64,000 bases of DNA from Flavobacterium aquiphilum (GTDB taxonomy: Bacteria > Bacteroidota > Bacteroidia > Flavobacteriales > Flavobacteriaceae). The DNA is taken from positions 2,232,001 to 2,296,000 of the forward strand of contig NZ_CP114288.1 of the NCBI RefSeq assembly GCF_027111335.1, written 5' to 3'. Below the pieces are notes generated by a model. It was not told the DNA's origin. It did not search any database and worked only from the letters and a program-made list of their open reading frames with translations. Of the stretch, positions 55,936 to 64,000 are shown in pieces; within the stretch, counting starts at the first letter, position 1, and each line of letters starts with the position of its first letter. Made by a program: the position numbers and the translations under genes.

Positions 55936-56901
55936 TTATTTCTTAAAACAATCGATAATTTGGTAAGCAACTCTCAACGCGTCTGTAGCTTGTTCCAAAG
56001 TAACAATTGGGGTGGTGTCATTATTGATTGCATCTGCAAATGTTTCCAATTCGTCAAGAATAGCATTGTTTTGTTCAACGTCGGGATTTTCAAAATAAAT
56101 TTGTTTTTTTATCCCTTCGGCATTTTGTAAAATCATATCAAAATCACCGGGAGTTTCAGGAGCGTCTTTCATTTTTACCACTTCACATTTTTTCTCTAAG
56201 AAATCTACAGAAATATAAGCGTCTTTTTGAAAAAAGCGTGATTTACGCATATTTTTCATTGAAATTCGACTTGCAGTTAAATTGGCTACACAACCATTTT
56301 CAAATTCAATTCTGGCATTGGCAATGTCCGGAGTGTCGCTTATTACTGAAACCCCACTGGCATCGATTTTCTTTACATTAGATTTGACCACGCTCATAAT
56401 GGCATCGATATCGTGTATCATTAAATCCAAAACAACAGGAACATCGGTTCCGCGAGGATTGAATTCGGCCAAACGATGCGTTTCTATGAACATTGGATTT
56501 TCAATCATGCTTTTGGTAGCTATGAAAGCGGGATTGAATCTTTCGACATGCCCAACTTGTCCTTTTACATTATATTCTTTGGCAAGTGCAATGATTTCTT
56601 CGGCTTCTTCAACTGTATTAGAAATGGGTTTTTCTATAAAAACGTGTTTGCCTGATTTGATGGCTACTTTAGCACATTTGTAGTGGGAAAGAGTAGGGGT
56701 AACAATATCAATTACGTCAACCGCATGAATTAATGTTGCAATGGTATTGAAACTTTTATATCCAAATTCTTTGCTTATTCTTTCCGCGTTTTCTTGATTT
56801 TCATCATAAAAACCAACTAATTCATATTTTTTAGATTGTTGTAATAAACGCAAATGTATTTTTCCTAGGTGCCCGGCACCCAATACTCCAATTTTCAGCA
56901 T
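55936..56901 (-). CDS. Gfo/Idh/MocA-family oxidoreductase
   Basis: Probable NAD(P)-dependent sugar or cyclitol dehydrogenase of the cytoplasm. The 321 residues have a Rossmann domain (about 1-120: IGVLGAGHLGKIHLRLLQQ, the signature EKPISNTVEEAEEI) and the C-terminal alpha/beta domain with VGHVERFNPAF and DLMIHDIDAIMSVV. The substrate cannot be told. Its promoter diverges from that of pcm. Confidence 0.88.
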   Translation of the reverse strand: MLKIGVLGAGHLGKIHLRLLQQSKKYELVGFYDENQENAERISKEFGYKSFNTIATLIHAVDVIDIVTPTLSHYKCAKVAIKSGKHVFIEKPISNTVEEAEEIIALAKEYNVKGQVGHVERFNPAFIATKSMIENPMFIETHRLAEFNPRGTDVPVVLDLMIHDIDAIMSVVKSNVKKIDASGVSVISDTPDIANARIEFENGCVANLTASRISMKNMRKSRFFQKDAYISVDFLEKKCEVVKMKDAPETPGDFDMILQNAEGIKKQIYFENPDVEQNNAILDELETFADAINNDTTPIVTLEQATDALRVAYQIIDCFKK

Positions 56902-56917
56902 AATAATGATGTTTCCA

Positions 56918-56947
56918 CAAAAATAGTAATTAAAAGAGAAATTCCAA
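56918..56947 (-). promoter_or_regulatory. Promoter of the Gfo/Idh oxidoreductase gene
   Basis: On the minus strand TTG (56947-56945), 19 bp, TATTTTTG (56925-56918): perfect flavobacterial promoter, 16 bp before the ATG. Confidence 0.75.
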
Positions 56948-57015
56948 TTTATAAAAATACTAAATTCTTGTGATCTTCATTATTATTTAGGCTAAGAATT
57001 AGGATTTAATTTGAA

Positions 57016-57044
57016 TTGAAAATTGATTTAGTTTTCTATTTTTG
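57016..57044 (+). promoter_or_regulatory. Promoter of pcm
   Basis: TTG (57016-57018), 18 bp, TATTTTTG (57037-57044), 22 bp before the start codon. Confidence 0.75.
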
Positions 57045-57066
57045 TTCTTTAATAAAACCTTAAATT

Positions 57067-57708
57067 TTGAAAGATACAGCCAAGCATCAAGGACTTCGAA
57101 ATCAATTAGTATCCGTTTTAGAGAAGAAAGGGATCACTGATAAGAATGTCTTAGAAGCTATTAAAAAAATCCCACGTCATTTATTTTTAAATTCAAGTTT
57201 TGAAGATTACGCTTATCAAGATAAAGCTTTTCCGATAGCTGCCGGTCAGACTATTTCCCAGCCTTATACAGTTGCTTTTCAAACACAGTTGTTGGAAATA
57301 AAAAAAGGGCATAAAGTTTTGGAAATCGGGACGGGCTCTGGATACCAAACGGCTGTTTTGTGTCTGGTTGGTGCTCAGGTTTACAGTATTGAAAGACAAA
57401 ATGAATTGTTTAAGCAAACATCTGTTTTGCTTCCAAAACTTGGTATTCGTCCCAAACATCTTTCTTTTGGGGATGGTTATAAAGGCTTGCCTAATCATGC
57501 GCCATTTGACAGCATCATTGTAACTGCAGGTGCTCCCATAATTCCTCAGGCTTTAATGGCACAACTTAAAATAGGAGGAAGACTAGTTATTCCGTTAGGA
57601 GAAGACGTCCAAATTATGACGCTGTTAATTCGCATAAATGAAACACAATTTGAAAAACACGAGTTTGGGGAATTTCGTTTTGTTCCTTTATTAGAGGATA
57701 AAAATTAA
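57067..57708 (+). CDS. pcm: Protein-L-isoaspartate O-methyltransferase
   Basis: Repairs damaged isoaspartyl residues by SAM-dependent methylation. The 213 residues show IPRHLFL, the family segment IAAGQTISQPYTVAFQTQLL, the SAM-binding VLEIGTGSGYQTAVL and ITAGAPIIPQ-like VTAGAPIIPQALMAQLKIGGRLVIPLG. It starts with TTG at 57067; no ATG lies in frame near the conserved N-terminus MKDTAKHQGLRNQLV. Confidence 0.94.
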   Translation: MKDTAKHQGLRNQLVSVLEKKGITDKNVLEAIKKIPRHLFLNSSFEDYAYQDKAFPIAAGQTISQPYTVAFQTQLLEIKKGHKVLEIGTGSGYQTAVLCLVGAQVYSIERQNELFKQTSVLLPKLGIRPKHLSFGDGYKGLPNHAPFDSIIVTAGAPIIPQALMAQLKIGGRLVIPLGEDVQIMTLLIRINETQFEKHEFGEFRFVPLLEDKN

Positions 57709-57724
57709 AAGCTTAATTAAAATC

Positions 57725-57768
57725 GGATTGTTTTTTTAGGGCTAATCATAATAAACAATCCTTATTTT
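57725..57768 (+). terminator. Terminator of pcm
   Basis: Perfect 9-bp stem GGATTGTTT/AAACAATCC (57725-57733 and 57753-57761), 19-nt loop, followed by a T-rich stretch. Confidence 0.7.
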
Positions 57769-57956
57769 CTGTAATAAAAATTCGAACTAAAATTAAAATC
57801 AAAAAAAATCGTACTAAAAAACAGGATACTGCAGGATAGTACATATAGATATAAAAACTAATTTGGGTTAACGATAAAATAGTATAAAGACAAGAATAAG
57901 AGTTATTTGTGTTTTTGACTGTTTTAAATTTTAACTAACCTAAACCAAATTAGTTT

Positions 57957-60900
57957 ATGAATTTAAAGACTTTACTTTTTAAGCAAGTTTCAAAGGCGGT
58001 ATTGCTTTTCGGACTTGTGTTGAGTTCAGGGAATCTTAGTTCCCAAACGTTAGCCTTTCCCGAAGCAAAGGGATTTGGAAGGTACACAACTGGAGCTCGA
58101 GGAGTAGCTAATCCTCAAATTTACTTAGTAACCAATTTAAACGACAGTGGACCCGGCTCGTTTCGTGATGCCGTAAGCCAATCTGGCCGATTTGTAATAT
58201 TCAAAGTTGGTGGTATCGTTAATTTGCTATCTCAGGTTGTTGTTGCCACTAATACAACAATAGCCGGACAAACAGCACCAGGTGAAGGAATAGTGTTTTT
58301 GGGGCCAAGAGTAACATTTACAGGAGCCAGTAATACTATAGCGCGTTATCTTCGTATTCGTTATGGGGGAACAGCCCAAAATCAGGATGCGTCTGGGCTT
58401 GCAAATGGTGCAAATATGATTTTTGATCATATGACTTTTACCTGGGGTACCGATGAAGTTTTTTCGATAAATTGGGATAGTAAGGGGTTAAGTCCGGACA
58501 ATATTACAATTCAAAATTGTATTATAGGTCAGGGAATGCATCGTCACAATCATTCGGCAGGAGGATTGATTCAGCCGTCAGGAGGAAAAATTAGTTTGAT
58601 TGAAAATTTATATATCTGTAATAAAACCCGAAATAATAAAATAAAAGGGATTAATGAGTTTGTAAACAATGTAGTTTATAATTGGGGGAACTTCGGGAAT
58701 ATTTACGGTCACGCTGAATCTGGGGAAGCTTATATCATGGGTGGGGATTCGGCTGGAAGTTCAGATGTTAACATCATTAATAATTATTTTATTGGCGGCC
58801 CCAATACTAGCACTACAAGTACTACACCATTTAGCAGAGGTAATGCTAATTTCTTTTTGTATGGTTCCGGAAATTATTTCGATAATAACAGGAATGGAAT
58901 ATTAGATGGAAATTTAGTTCCTCAGGATTTAAATGGTTACCCTACCGGAGAAGCTGGTAGTATTTTATCTGCACCGTATGATTATCCTATGAAAAACACA
59001 AATCTGACAGCTCAAGAGGCTTATGATAAAATTGTGGCAAGCGCAGGTGCATCATATCCAAGGCGCGATCAGGTAGATAATTTGATGATTTCTGATTTGA
59101 TGTCAAAAGGAACCAAAGCTACTTATGTTTATGTTCAAACCGATTTGACTAATCAGTTTGGATTTGTGAATGGTGGTGCTGGGCATGTTTACGGCGCACC
59201 AGCTCCGTTAGATTCTGATAATGACGGTATGCCGGATGCTTGGGAAGACAGTAATGGATTGAATAAAAATAATCCTAGTGATGCTGTTGCTCATAGCACA
59301 GTTTCTCCAGAATACTTAAACATTGAAGTCTATGTAAATGGATTAATGAATACAGTACCTCCTGAATTTATAGTTCCTCCTACAACAATTACTTTCACTG
59401 CTACTTCAGTTGAGATACCAACCCCTTCAAGCAAAGTTGTTGTAAACTGGAAAGACAATTCGCTAAACGAAACTAATTTCGTAATTGAGCGTTCGACTGA
59501 TGGAACTTCTTTTGCACAAATCGCGCAAGTTGCAGCTAATACAACTACTTTTACCGATATAAATTTAGTGCCAAATACGTTATATTACTATCGTGTAAAA
59601 GCAATCGCAGCTACGGAATCTTCCGCTTATAGTGAAGTGAATTCACTTACAACGCCTGCTATACCTACAGCTCCTGCAAAAGCAGCAAATCCTAATCCGA
59701 CAACAGGTTTTGATTATGCCGAACTAGCAAACGGAAGTTTAAGCTTGAAATGGACCGGAAGTACTAACACTATAACTTACGCAATTTATTTAGGTACAGA
59801 TCCATCAAATCTAGCCAAATTAGCTGATGTGAATTATGTGGTAAGCCCTTCGTATTTAGCTACAAATTTGTTACCAAACACTAAATATTATTGGAGGGTA
59901 GATGCCTCAAATGCGAAAGGAACTGCAACCGGAACGGTTTGGAATTTTAGAACTATTTCAGATATACCGGCTGATATGGTAGGACATTGGCCTTTTAAAG
60001 AGGCAGCTTTAGAAGGTACTCAAATTACCGATTTATCAAACTATGGCAATAACGGGAATTTAGATTCTGACTTTGATAATGCTAATGTTAGAATTGTCGG
60101 GAAAGCAAATAATGCTCTTGATTTTGCATCTTCAAGAAATACCAGCTACATGGCAAGTATTCCTAATCAAGATCAAATTTATTTGAACAAAGGTTCATTT
60201 TCTATTTCATTTTGGATGAATGCTGCTCCAAATTTGTTGCCAACAGGAACAACAAGTTCTGTTTATGTTTTATGCAAAGGATCATTTACAAAGAACACTA
60301 CAACAGGGGCAACAGGAAAACGTTATAATCTAGAATTCAAAAGTGGGGAACTTCGTTTTGCTATAGATGATGATGTTATAAAGAAAGAGATAAAGGCTAC
60401 CGGATCTAAATTTTTTACGGGTAATTGGGAACATGTTGTTTTGATGAGAGATGTTTCAGCTCATAAATTGCGTGTTTATTTAAACGGAGTGCTTCAGAGT
60501 GAACTTGACGAAACCGGTGTGACTGGAATTGGAGAACCAACAGATTTGATTATTGGGAACATTGGTGAACTAGAATTAGCAGTTGGAACTGCTCCAGCTC
60601 CATATAAAGGAAAATTAGATGAATTAAAGATTTTCAACTATGCTTTATCAGCTTCAGAAATTGCATCTATTTATAATACGACGGTTATAAATGCACCATC
60701 TAATTTAACTTTTCAAACTAGTACCATTGCGACGCCACTTGCTTCGAGTACTACAGTTCTAAATTGGAATGATAATTCAAATAACGAAGCAAATATTGTT
60801 TTAGAACGCTCATTGGACGGAATTGCTTTTAATCGAATTGCAGAGTTTGGAGCAAATACAACTACTTATACCGATACTGATATTGTTCATAGTACCAAAT

Positions 60901-61535
60901 ATTACTATCGATTAAAAGCGACTAACAAAACAGATTCTTCTAATTATAGTGAAGTGCTCGAAGTGATAACTGCACCAGCGCCAGCACCGGTAAAAGCAAG
61001 TAATCCAATTCCTCAAAACGGTTCTTATTTCTTGGAGTTACCGACAAGTAATTTTAATTTAGCTTGGGATAGCACAATAGATGCTACAAATTATTCAGTG
61101 TATTTTGGAACTGATCCTAATAATTTAAGTAAATTAGGTGATGTGCCTTATTCGGAAAGCCCATCGTTTCAAATTCCTTTTGATTTGACTTCAAGAGTAT
61201 ATTATTACTGGAGGGTAGATGCCAACAATGATTATGGGACAACAACTGGTGATGTTTGGAGTTTTAGAATAACTACAAACGAGATTGTAGTACACCCGAA
61301 TCCTGTGAAAAATCAAGCTAATATCGAAGTTCCTAATTACAATTCCCAAAATGTGACCGTTACTTTACTTAATCAATTTGGAGCTGTACTTTTAAAAGAA
61401 GTATTGGATACAAATGGAAACAGTCAAGGGAATTTTAAGCTTCGTTTAAACAAAAGTTATACTCCCGGTGTTTACATTTTAAATGTTACAGGAGATGATT
61501 TGAACAATAATGTGAAAATTTTGATAAAACAATAA
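57957..61535 (+). CDS. Secreted PL1-like polysaccharide lyase with Fn3, LamG and T9SS sorting domain
   Basis: Large multidomain enzyme, 1192 residues. After a signal peptide (about 1-31) comes a right-handed beta-helix like pectate lyases of family PL1 (about 32-410: FPEAKGFGRYTTGARG, LNDSGPGSFRDAVSQSGRFV, TTIAGQTAPGEG, IARYLRIRYG). A Ca-binding-type linker (DSDNDGMPDAWE, about 420-440), Fn3 (about 480-565), an Fn3-like unit (about 575-665), a LamG domain (about 668-908), a second Fn3 pair (about 920-1105) and a type A T9SS C-terminal signal (about 1107-1192: VHPNPVKNQANIEV...YILNVTG) follow. Outer surface or extracellular location is expected. Not beside a SusCD pair. Confidence 0.87.
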   Translation: MNLKTLLFKQVSKAVLLFGLVLSSGNLSSQTLAFPEAKGFGRYTTGARGVANPQIYLVTNLNDSGPGSFRDAVSQSGRFVIFKVGGIVNLLSQVVVATNTTIAGQTAPGEGIVFLGPRVTFTGASNTIARYLRIRYGGTAQNQDASGLANGANMIFDHMTFTWGTDEVFSINWDSKGLSPDNITIQNCIIGQGMHRHNHSAGGLIQPSGGKISLIENLYICNKTRNNKIKGINEFVNNVVYNWGNFGNIYGHAESGEAYIMGGDSAGSSDVNIINNYFIGGPNTSTTSTTPFSRGNANFFLYGSGNYFDNNRNGILDGNLVPQDLNGYPTGEAGSILSAPYDYPMKNTNLTAQEAYDKIVASAGASYPRRDQVDNLMISDLMSKGTKATYVYVQTDLTNQFGFVNGGAGHVYGAPAPLDSDNDGMPDAWEDSNGLNKNNPSDAVAHSTVSPEYLNIEVYVNGLMNTVPPEFIVPPTTITFTATSVEIPTPSSKVVVNWKDNSLNETNFVIERSTDGTSFAQIAQVAANTTTFTDINLVPNTLYYYRVKAIAATESSAYSEVNSLTTPAIPTAPAKAANPNPTTGFDYAELANGSLSLKWTGSTNTITYAIYLGTDPSNLAKLADVNYVVSPSYLATNLLPNTKYYWRVDASNAKGTATGTVWNFRTISDIPADMVGHWPFKEAALEGTQITDLSNYGNNGNLDSDFDNANVRIVGKANNALDFASSRNTSYMASIPNQDQIYLNKGSFSISFWMNAAPNLLPTGTTSSVYVLCKGSFTKNTTTGATGKRYNLEFKSGELRFAIDDDVIKKEIKATGSKFFTGNWEHVVLMRDVSAHKLRVYLNGVLQSELDETGVTGIGEPTDLIIGNIGELELAVGTAPAPYKGKLDELKIFNYALSASEIASIYNTTVINAPSNLTFQTSTIATPLASSTTVLNWNDNSNNEANIVLERSLDGIAFNRIAEFGANTTTYTDTDIVHSTKYYYRLKATNKTDSSNYSEVLEVITAPAPAPVKASNPIPQNGSYFLELPTSNFNLAWDSTIDATNYSVYFGTDPNNLSKLGDVPYSESPSFQIPFDLTSRVYYYWRVDANNDYGTTTGDVWSFRITTNEIVVHPNPVKNQANIEVPNYNSQNVTVTLLNQFGAVLLKEVLDTNGNSQGNFKLRLNKSYTPGVYILNVTGDDLNNNVKILIKQ

Positions 61536-61554
61536 TTTATTAGGTAATAAGTGC

Positions 61555-61590
61555 AAGGGGGCTGTCCAAAATAGACTGCCTCTTTTGTTT
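61555..61590 (+). terminator. Terminator of the lyase gene
   Basis: Arms 61555-61566 (AAGGGGGCTGTC) and 61574-61585 (GACTGCCTCTTT) pair with one mismatch and two G-U pairs, 7-nt loop, T-rich tail. Confidence 0.65.
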
Positions 61591-61782
61591 TATCTAGAAC
61601 TTGATAATAAACCATTCTATACAAGAAAATAGTTTAAAGGCATTTTGTATTTAATCAAATCATTGTTCATTATGTTGAGGGAAGTATCACATGATTATAA
61701 AGTAGGAATATTTCAATCAAGTTGTATTTTTTTTGATTTAAGAATGTGTTTAAGTTGAAAGGGCTTTACCCGGTAAAAAGAA

Positions 61783-61814
61783 AAACCGTCTGGAAAATAA
61801 TTTACAGACGGTTT
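61783..61814 (-). terminator. Terminator of the DUF4136 gene
   Basis: Perfect 10-bp stem AAACCGTCTG/CAGACGGTTT (61783-61792 and 61805-61814). On the minus strand it is followed by TTC and T-rich sequence; it lies 22 bp beyond the stop. Confidence 0.8.
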
Positions 61815-61836
61815 TAAACTTAAAAAAATATTTTGA

Positions 61837-62514
61837 TTAGCTTTTTGCTTTAGCTTTTGGATCCATATAACCATCGGCTTTCATTTGTTGTACACAAGCT
61901 TCCATGATTTCATCAACTGTAGTGTCTACGTGTGAAACATCCAATGATTTTGTAGTTGCACTCCAAACCAATTTGTTGTTTTTCAAGTCAAAAATATTGG
62001 TTTCTATGTAGTAATAAACGTTTTCTTGGTAGTATCCGGGCGTGTAGTAAGCAGGAGCGTAAGCACCATACCATCCGCCAAATCCAGCTCCGTAACCAAC
62101 ACCCCATCCGCCAACGTAACCGTATCCCATTCCAGGATATCCCATGCCGCCGTAGTAGTTTGCTGTCCCAGGAACATATTGGGTTTCTTTGTCTGCTCTA
62201 ATGAAACGCAAAGTGATTACGCCATCAAAACCTTCAGTTTGAACAATTTTTAGTTTTTCTTCCTGAGTAAGGTTAAGGTTTTGGTGGTTTAAATAATTAT
62301 ATGATGGATTTAAGACTTTTGGGTTTATCGAAGCGATTCTATTTTCTGTAGCTCTTCTTGAGCTTTCATCTTTTACTAATGCTACAACCAATACTTTCTT
62401 GAATTGTTCTTTGGCAAGTGTAGAATTTGGATCTCTCCAACTTGATACAATGGATGTATTACTTCCGCAACTTGCAAAGCATACACAGATTAATACGACA
62501 AATAATTTTCTCAT
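61837..62514 (-). CDS. DUF4136-family lipoprotein with Gly/Tyr-rich segment
   Basis: A 225-residue lipoprotein (Cys16, CFASCGSN) of unknown function. The DUF4136-like layout starts with SSWRDPNSTLAKEQFKKVLVVAL and ends with ETNIFDLKNNKLVWSATTKSLD and a helix (VDTTVDEIMEACVQQMKADGY). In the middle, residues 119-163 are a low-complexity Gly/Tyr/Pro stretch (YYGGMGYPGMGYGYVGG and onward), likely flexible. It is monocistronic; no functional link to its neighbours is visible. Confidence 0.8.
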   Translation of the reverse strand: MRKLFVVLICVCFASCGSNTSIVSSWRDPNSTLAKEQFKKVLVVALVKDESSRRATENRIASINPKVLNPSYNYLNHQNLNLTQEEKLKIVQTEGFDGVITLRFIRADKETQYVPGTANYYGGMGYPGMGYGYVGGWGVGYGAGFGGWYGAYAPAYYTPGYYQENVYYYIETNIFDLKNNKLVWSATTKSLDVSHVDTTVDEIMEACVQQMKADGYMDPKAKAKS

Positions 62515-62609
62515 GATGTTGTTTGTTTTTTAGTTATAATGTAAGTAAAAGTAATTATAATTTGAAAACAAAATTCATGAAAAGCAATAAAAATTTTACT
62601 TTTATTTTC

Positions 62610-63062
62610 TTAATATGACTTTTTTATCCTGTCTAAATCTCGTTTAGTGTCCTGTTCCTTAAGTGATTCCCTTTTGTCGTATGTTTTTTTACCTCTGCAA
62701 AGCCCAATTTGTAGTTTTGCCAAACCTTTTTCGTTGGTAAACAATTTTAACGGAACTATTGTAAGACCTTTGGCTTGGACACTTCGGGCAAGACTTTTTA
62801 GTTCTCTTCTGTTTAATAGCAGTTTTCGCTCGCTACGGGCTTTATGGTTGAATTGGTTTCCAAAACTATATTCCTCAATATAGGTATTGATGGCAAAAAG
62901 TTCGTTGTTACTGAATTCACAAAAACTTTCGGTAATATTTGCTTTCCCTAATCGGATAGATTTGATTTCAGTACCCGCCAAAACGATTCCTGCCGTATAG
63001 GTTTCAAGGATTTCGTAATCGAATCGGGCTCTTTTATTGAGTATGTTAACAGTTTTTTGCAT
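62610..63062 (-). CDS. smpB: SsrA-binding protein SmpB
   Basis: Binds tmRNA and brings it to stalled ribosomes for trans-translation. The 150 residues match the family: [37 protein letters not shown] in the usual order, [28 protein letters not shown], and the basic C-terminal tail [22 protein letters not shown]. The tmRNA gene itself is not in the window. Confidence 0.97.
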   Translation of the reverse strand: MQKTVNILNKRARFDYEILETYTAGIVLAGTEIKSIRLGKANITESFCEFSNNELFAINTYIEEYSFGNQFNHKARSERKLLLNRRELKSLARSVQAKGLTIVPLKLFTNEKGLAKLQIGLCRGKKTYDKRESLKEQDTKRDLDRIKKSY

Positions 63063-63069
63063 AGTTGCG

Positions 63070-63128
63070 CAAATTTAGGAACTAATTAATGAATGGACAA
63101 TTGTTTTTAGGAAAATGCCATAAATTTG
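63070..63128. promoter_or_regulatory. Abutting divergent promoters of smpB (-) and the VF530 gene (+)
   Basis: Minus strand: TTG (63100-63098), 20 bp, TAAATTTG (63077-63070). Plus strand: TTG (63101-63103), 17 bp, TAAATTTG (63121-63128). The two -33 boxes form the palindrome CAATTG (63098-63103). Both transcripts would have very short leaders. Confidence 0.7.
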
Positions 63129-63132
63129 CATC

Positions 63133-63366
63133 ATGGAAAAACAACACTCAAAAGACCCGCTTCATGGAGTTACCCTCCAAAAAATAGTCGAAACACTAGT
63201 GGATTATTATGGTTTTGACACTTTGGGCGAACTGATTCGAATAAAATCCTTCAATCTAAATCCAAGTGTAAAATCAAGTCTTACCTTTTTACGAAAAACC
63301 GATTGGGCCAGAAAACAAGTTGAGGAATTGTATATAAAAACGCTTCCGAAATTACAATCCAAATAA
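63133..63366 (+). CDS. VF530-family small protein (DUF2132)
   Basis: A 77-residue cytoplasmic protein. DPLHGVTLQKIVETLVDYYGFDTLGELIRIKSFNLNPSVKSSLTFLRKTDWARKQVE gives the whole family pattern (about residues 8-65); it is cited in pieces here: HGVTLQKIVETLV, LRKTDWAR. A VF530 homologue has a solved all-helical fold with suspected DNA binding; function is unproven. Divergent from smpB. Confidence 0.88.
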   Translation: MEKQHSKDPLHGVTLQKIVETLVDYYGFDTLGELIRIKSFNLNPSVKSSLTFLRKTDWARKQVEELYIKTLPKLQSK

Positions 63367-63482
63367 TTAGGAGCTTTTTCCGGCTGTCCGCTATATTCCC
63401 GATTAACAAAAACTACGGCTAAATTGCCTTGTTTTTCTAAATCGGGAGATGCCGCTTCCATCCGGGCTAGGGGATTTCACTT
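63367..63482 (-). repeat. Dispersed structured repeat, copy D (possible flavo-1 RNA)
   Basis: On the minus strand: TAGCCCGGATGGAAGCGGCA, then a long hairpin with outer arms CCCGATT/AATCGGG and inner AAAAAC/GTTTTT and GGC/GCC pairs, then ATATAGCGGACAGCCGGA and a tail ending AGCTCC. This is the best-preserved copy. It lies between the convergent VF530 and GNAT genes. Confidence 0.8.
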
Positions 63483-63502
63483 CACAAGATATTTTAGTGT
63501 CG

Positions 63503-64000
63503 TTATTTATTCAAAAGGGAATAAACCAACGAATCAAGAAAACGGCCTTCGTAGTATTCATTTTCAATAAAATGACCTTCTTTTACAAAACCATTTTTTA
63601 ATAAAACTTTCTCCGAACCTTTGTTTTCCGGATCCAAAATGGCTTCAATTGAGTGTAGTTTCATTTCTTTAAAACCATACTCAATTACTTTTTGCAAAGC
63701 TTCAGAAACAATTCCTTTTCCATTGTATTCAGGAAATATCATATAGCCAACTTCTGCTCTGTAGTGCTCTGGTTTTAATCGGTAATGACCAATGATTCCG
63801 ATGAGTTTTTCGGGTTCGTCAAGAAAGCAAATTCCCCAATTGATACCAATTCCATTTTCAATTTTATCATCAAACATTGCGATAAGTTCCAAGGCTTCTT
63901 CTTTGGTCTTAAGATAGGGTCTGGGAATATATTTCATCACTTCGTCATTCGAACGCAAAGATAAAATGGCCTCAGCATCATTTATATTGACATGTCTTAA
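63503..64000 (-). CDS. GNAT-family N-acetyltransferase, RimJ/RimL-like, 5' truncated by window edge
   Basis: The frame stays open to base 64000, so the N-terminus lies outside the window; the visible part (about 165 residues) begins LRHVNINDAEAILSLRSND. It contains the acetyl-CoA-binding region GYMIFPEYNGKGIVSEALQKVIEYGF and the C-terminal LDPENKGSEKVLLKNGFVKEG, typical of RimJ/RimL-type acetyltransferases. The substrate (protein N-terminus or small molecule) is unknown. An internal TTG at 63958 is not the real start. Confidence 0.9.
   Translation of the reverse strand, partial: LRHVNINDAEAILSLRSNDEVMKYIPRPYLKTKEEALELIAMFDDKIENGIGINWGICFLDEPEKLIGIIGHYRLKPEHYRAEVGYMIFPEYNGKGIVSEALQKVIEYGFKEMKLHSIEAILDPENKGSEKVLLKNGFVKEGHFIENEYYEGRFLDSLVYSLLNK

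Larger units (their letters stand above)
61536..61836. other. 301-bp intergenic region between convergent genes
   Basis: No gene is supported. It contains a terminator for each flanking gene (61555-61590 and 61783-61814) and about 190 bp of plain AT-rich sequence. Confidence 0.7.

Noticed and set aside
63133..63366. VF530 gene as antitoxin or toxin of a two-gene system
   Set aside because: Its only neighbour in the same direction is the repeat; divergent smpB is a core gene.

Overview
The window is chromosomal DNA of a Bacteroidota bacterium, almost certainly a Flavobacterium. It is AT-rich and carries a SusC/SusD pair, a type IX secretion C-terminal signal and DUF families typical of the phylum. 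Several genes are preceded by the flavobacterial promoter pattern TTG-N17-20-TAnnTTTG, and Shine-Dalgarno sequences are mostly absent. I see no tRNA, rRNA, CRISPR array, integrase, transposase or prophage gene. Most of the window is core chromosome; the accessory part is a polysaccharide utilisation locus (PUL).

Layout. 1-6.7 kb: the 3' part of dnaK, a small lipoprotein, corA, and the pta-ackA acetate pathway. 6.8-24.2 kb: a glycan locus with a membrane-spanning LuxR-type regulator, SusC, SusD, a LamG surface lipoprotein, a GH144-like endo-beta-1,2-glucanase lipoprotein, an esterase and a GH3 beta-glucosidase, followed by separate GH43 and GH97 enzymes. My inference is that beta-1,2-glucan is the main target: SusCD imports fragments made at the surface by the GH144-like enzyme, and GH3 finishes them in the periplasm. 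24.3-33.5 kb: M28 peptidase, nadC, a YihY membrane protein, DUF2147, priA, an orphan LytTR regulator (minus strand) and the ribosomal operon rpsF-rpsR-rplI. 33.6-49.4 kb: ligA, a membrane protein, dapA, bamD, rpoZ-like, coaBC, DUF4835, recN, fabV, fabI, a glycosyltransferase, coaE and a two-component pair.

49.5-56.9 kb is a minus-strand block: acyl-ACP thioesterase, an uncharacterised OMP/lipoprotein pair, miaA, a DnaQ/GIY-YIG fusion, a YggS family PLP protein, 3-hydroxybutyryl-CoA dehydrogenase and a Gfo/Idh oxidoreductase. 57-64 kb: pcm, a large secreted PL1-like lyase with a T9SS tail, a DUF4136 lipoprotein, smpB, a VF530 protein and a truncated GNAT acetyltransferase.

The least ordinary signals are non-coding. 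(i) A dispersed structured repeat is present in five copies, with conserved flanks around a variable hairpin, always on the strand opposite to the upstream gene; it may be the flavo-1 RNA motif. (ii) A 28-bp palindromic repeat is intergenic after dnaK but sits in frame inside the YggS gene. (iii) Two competing hairpins lie in the rpsR-rplI spacer, one of which would cover the rplI start. I found no clearly new multi-gene system; the best protein-level candidates are the PUL and the OMP/lipoprotein pair.
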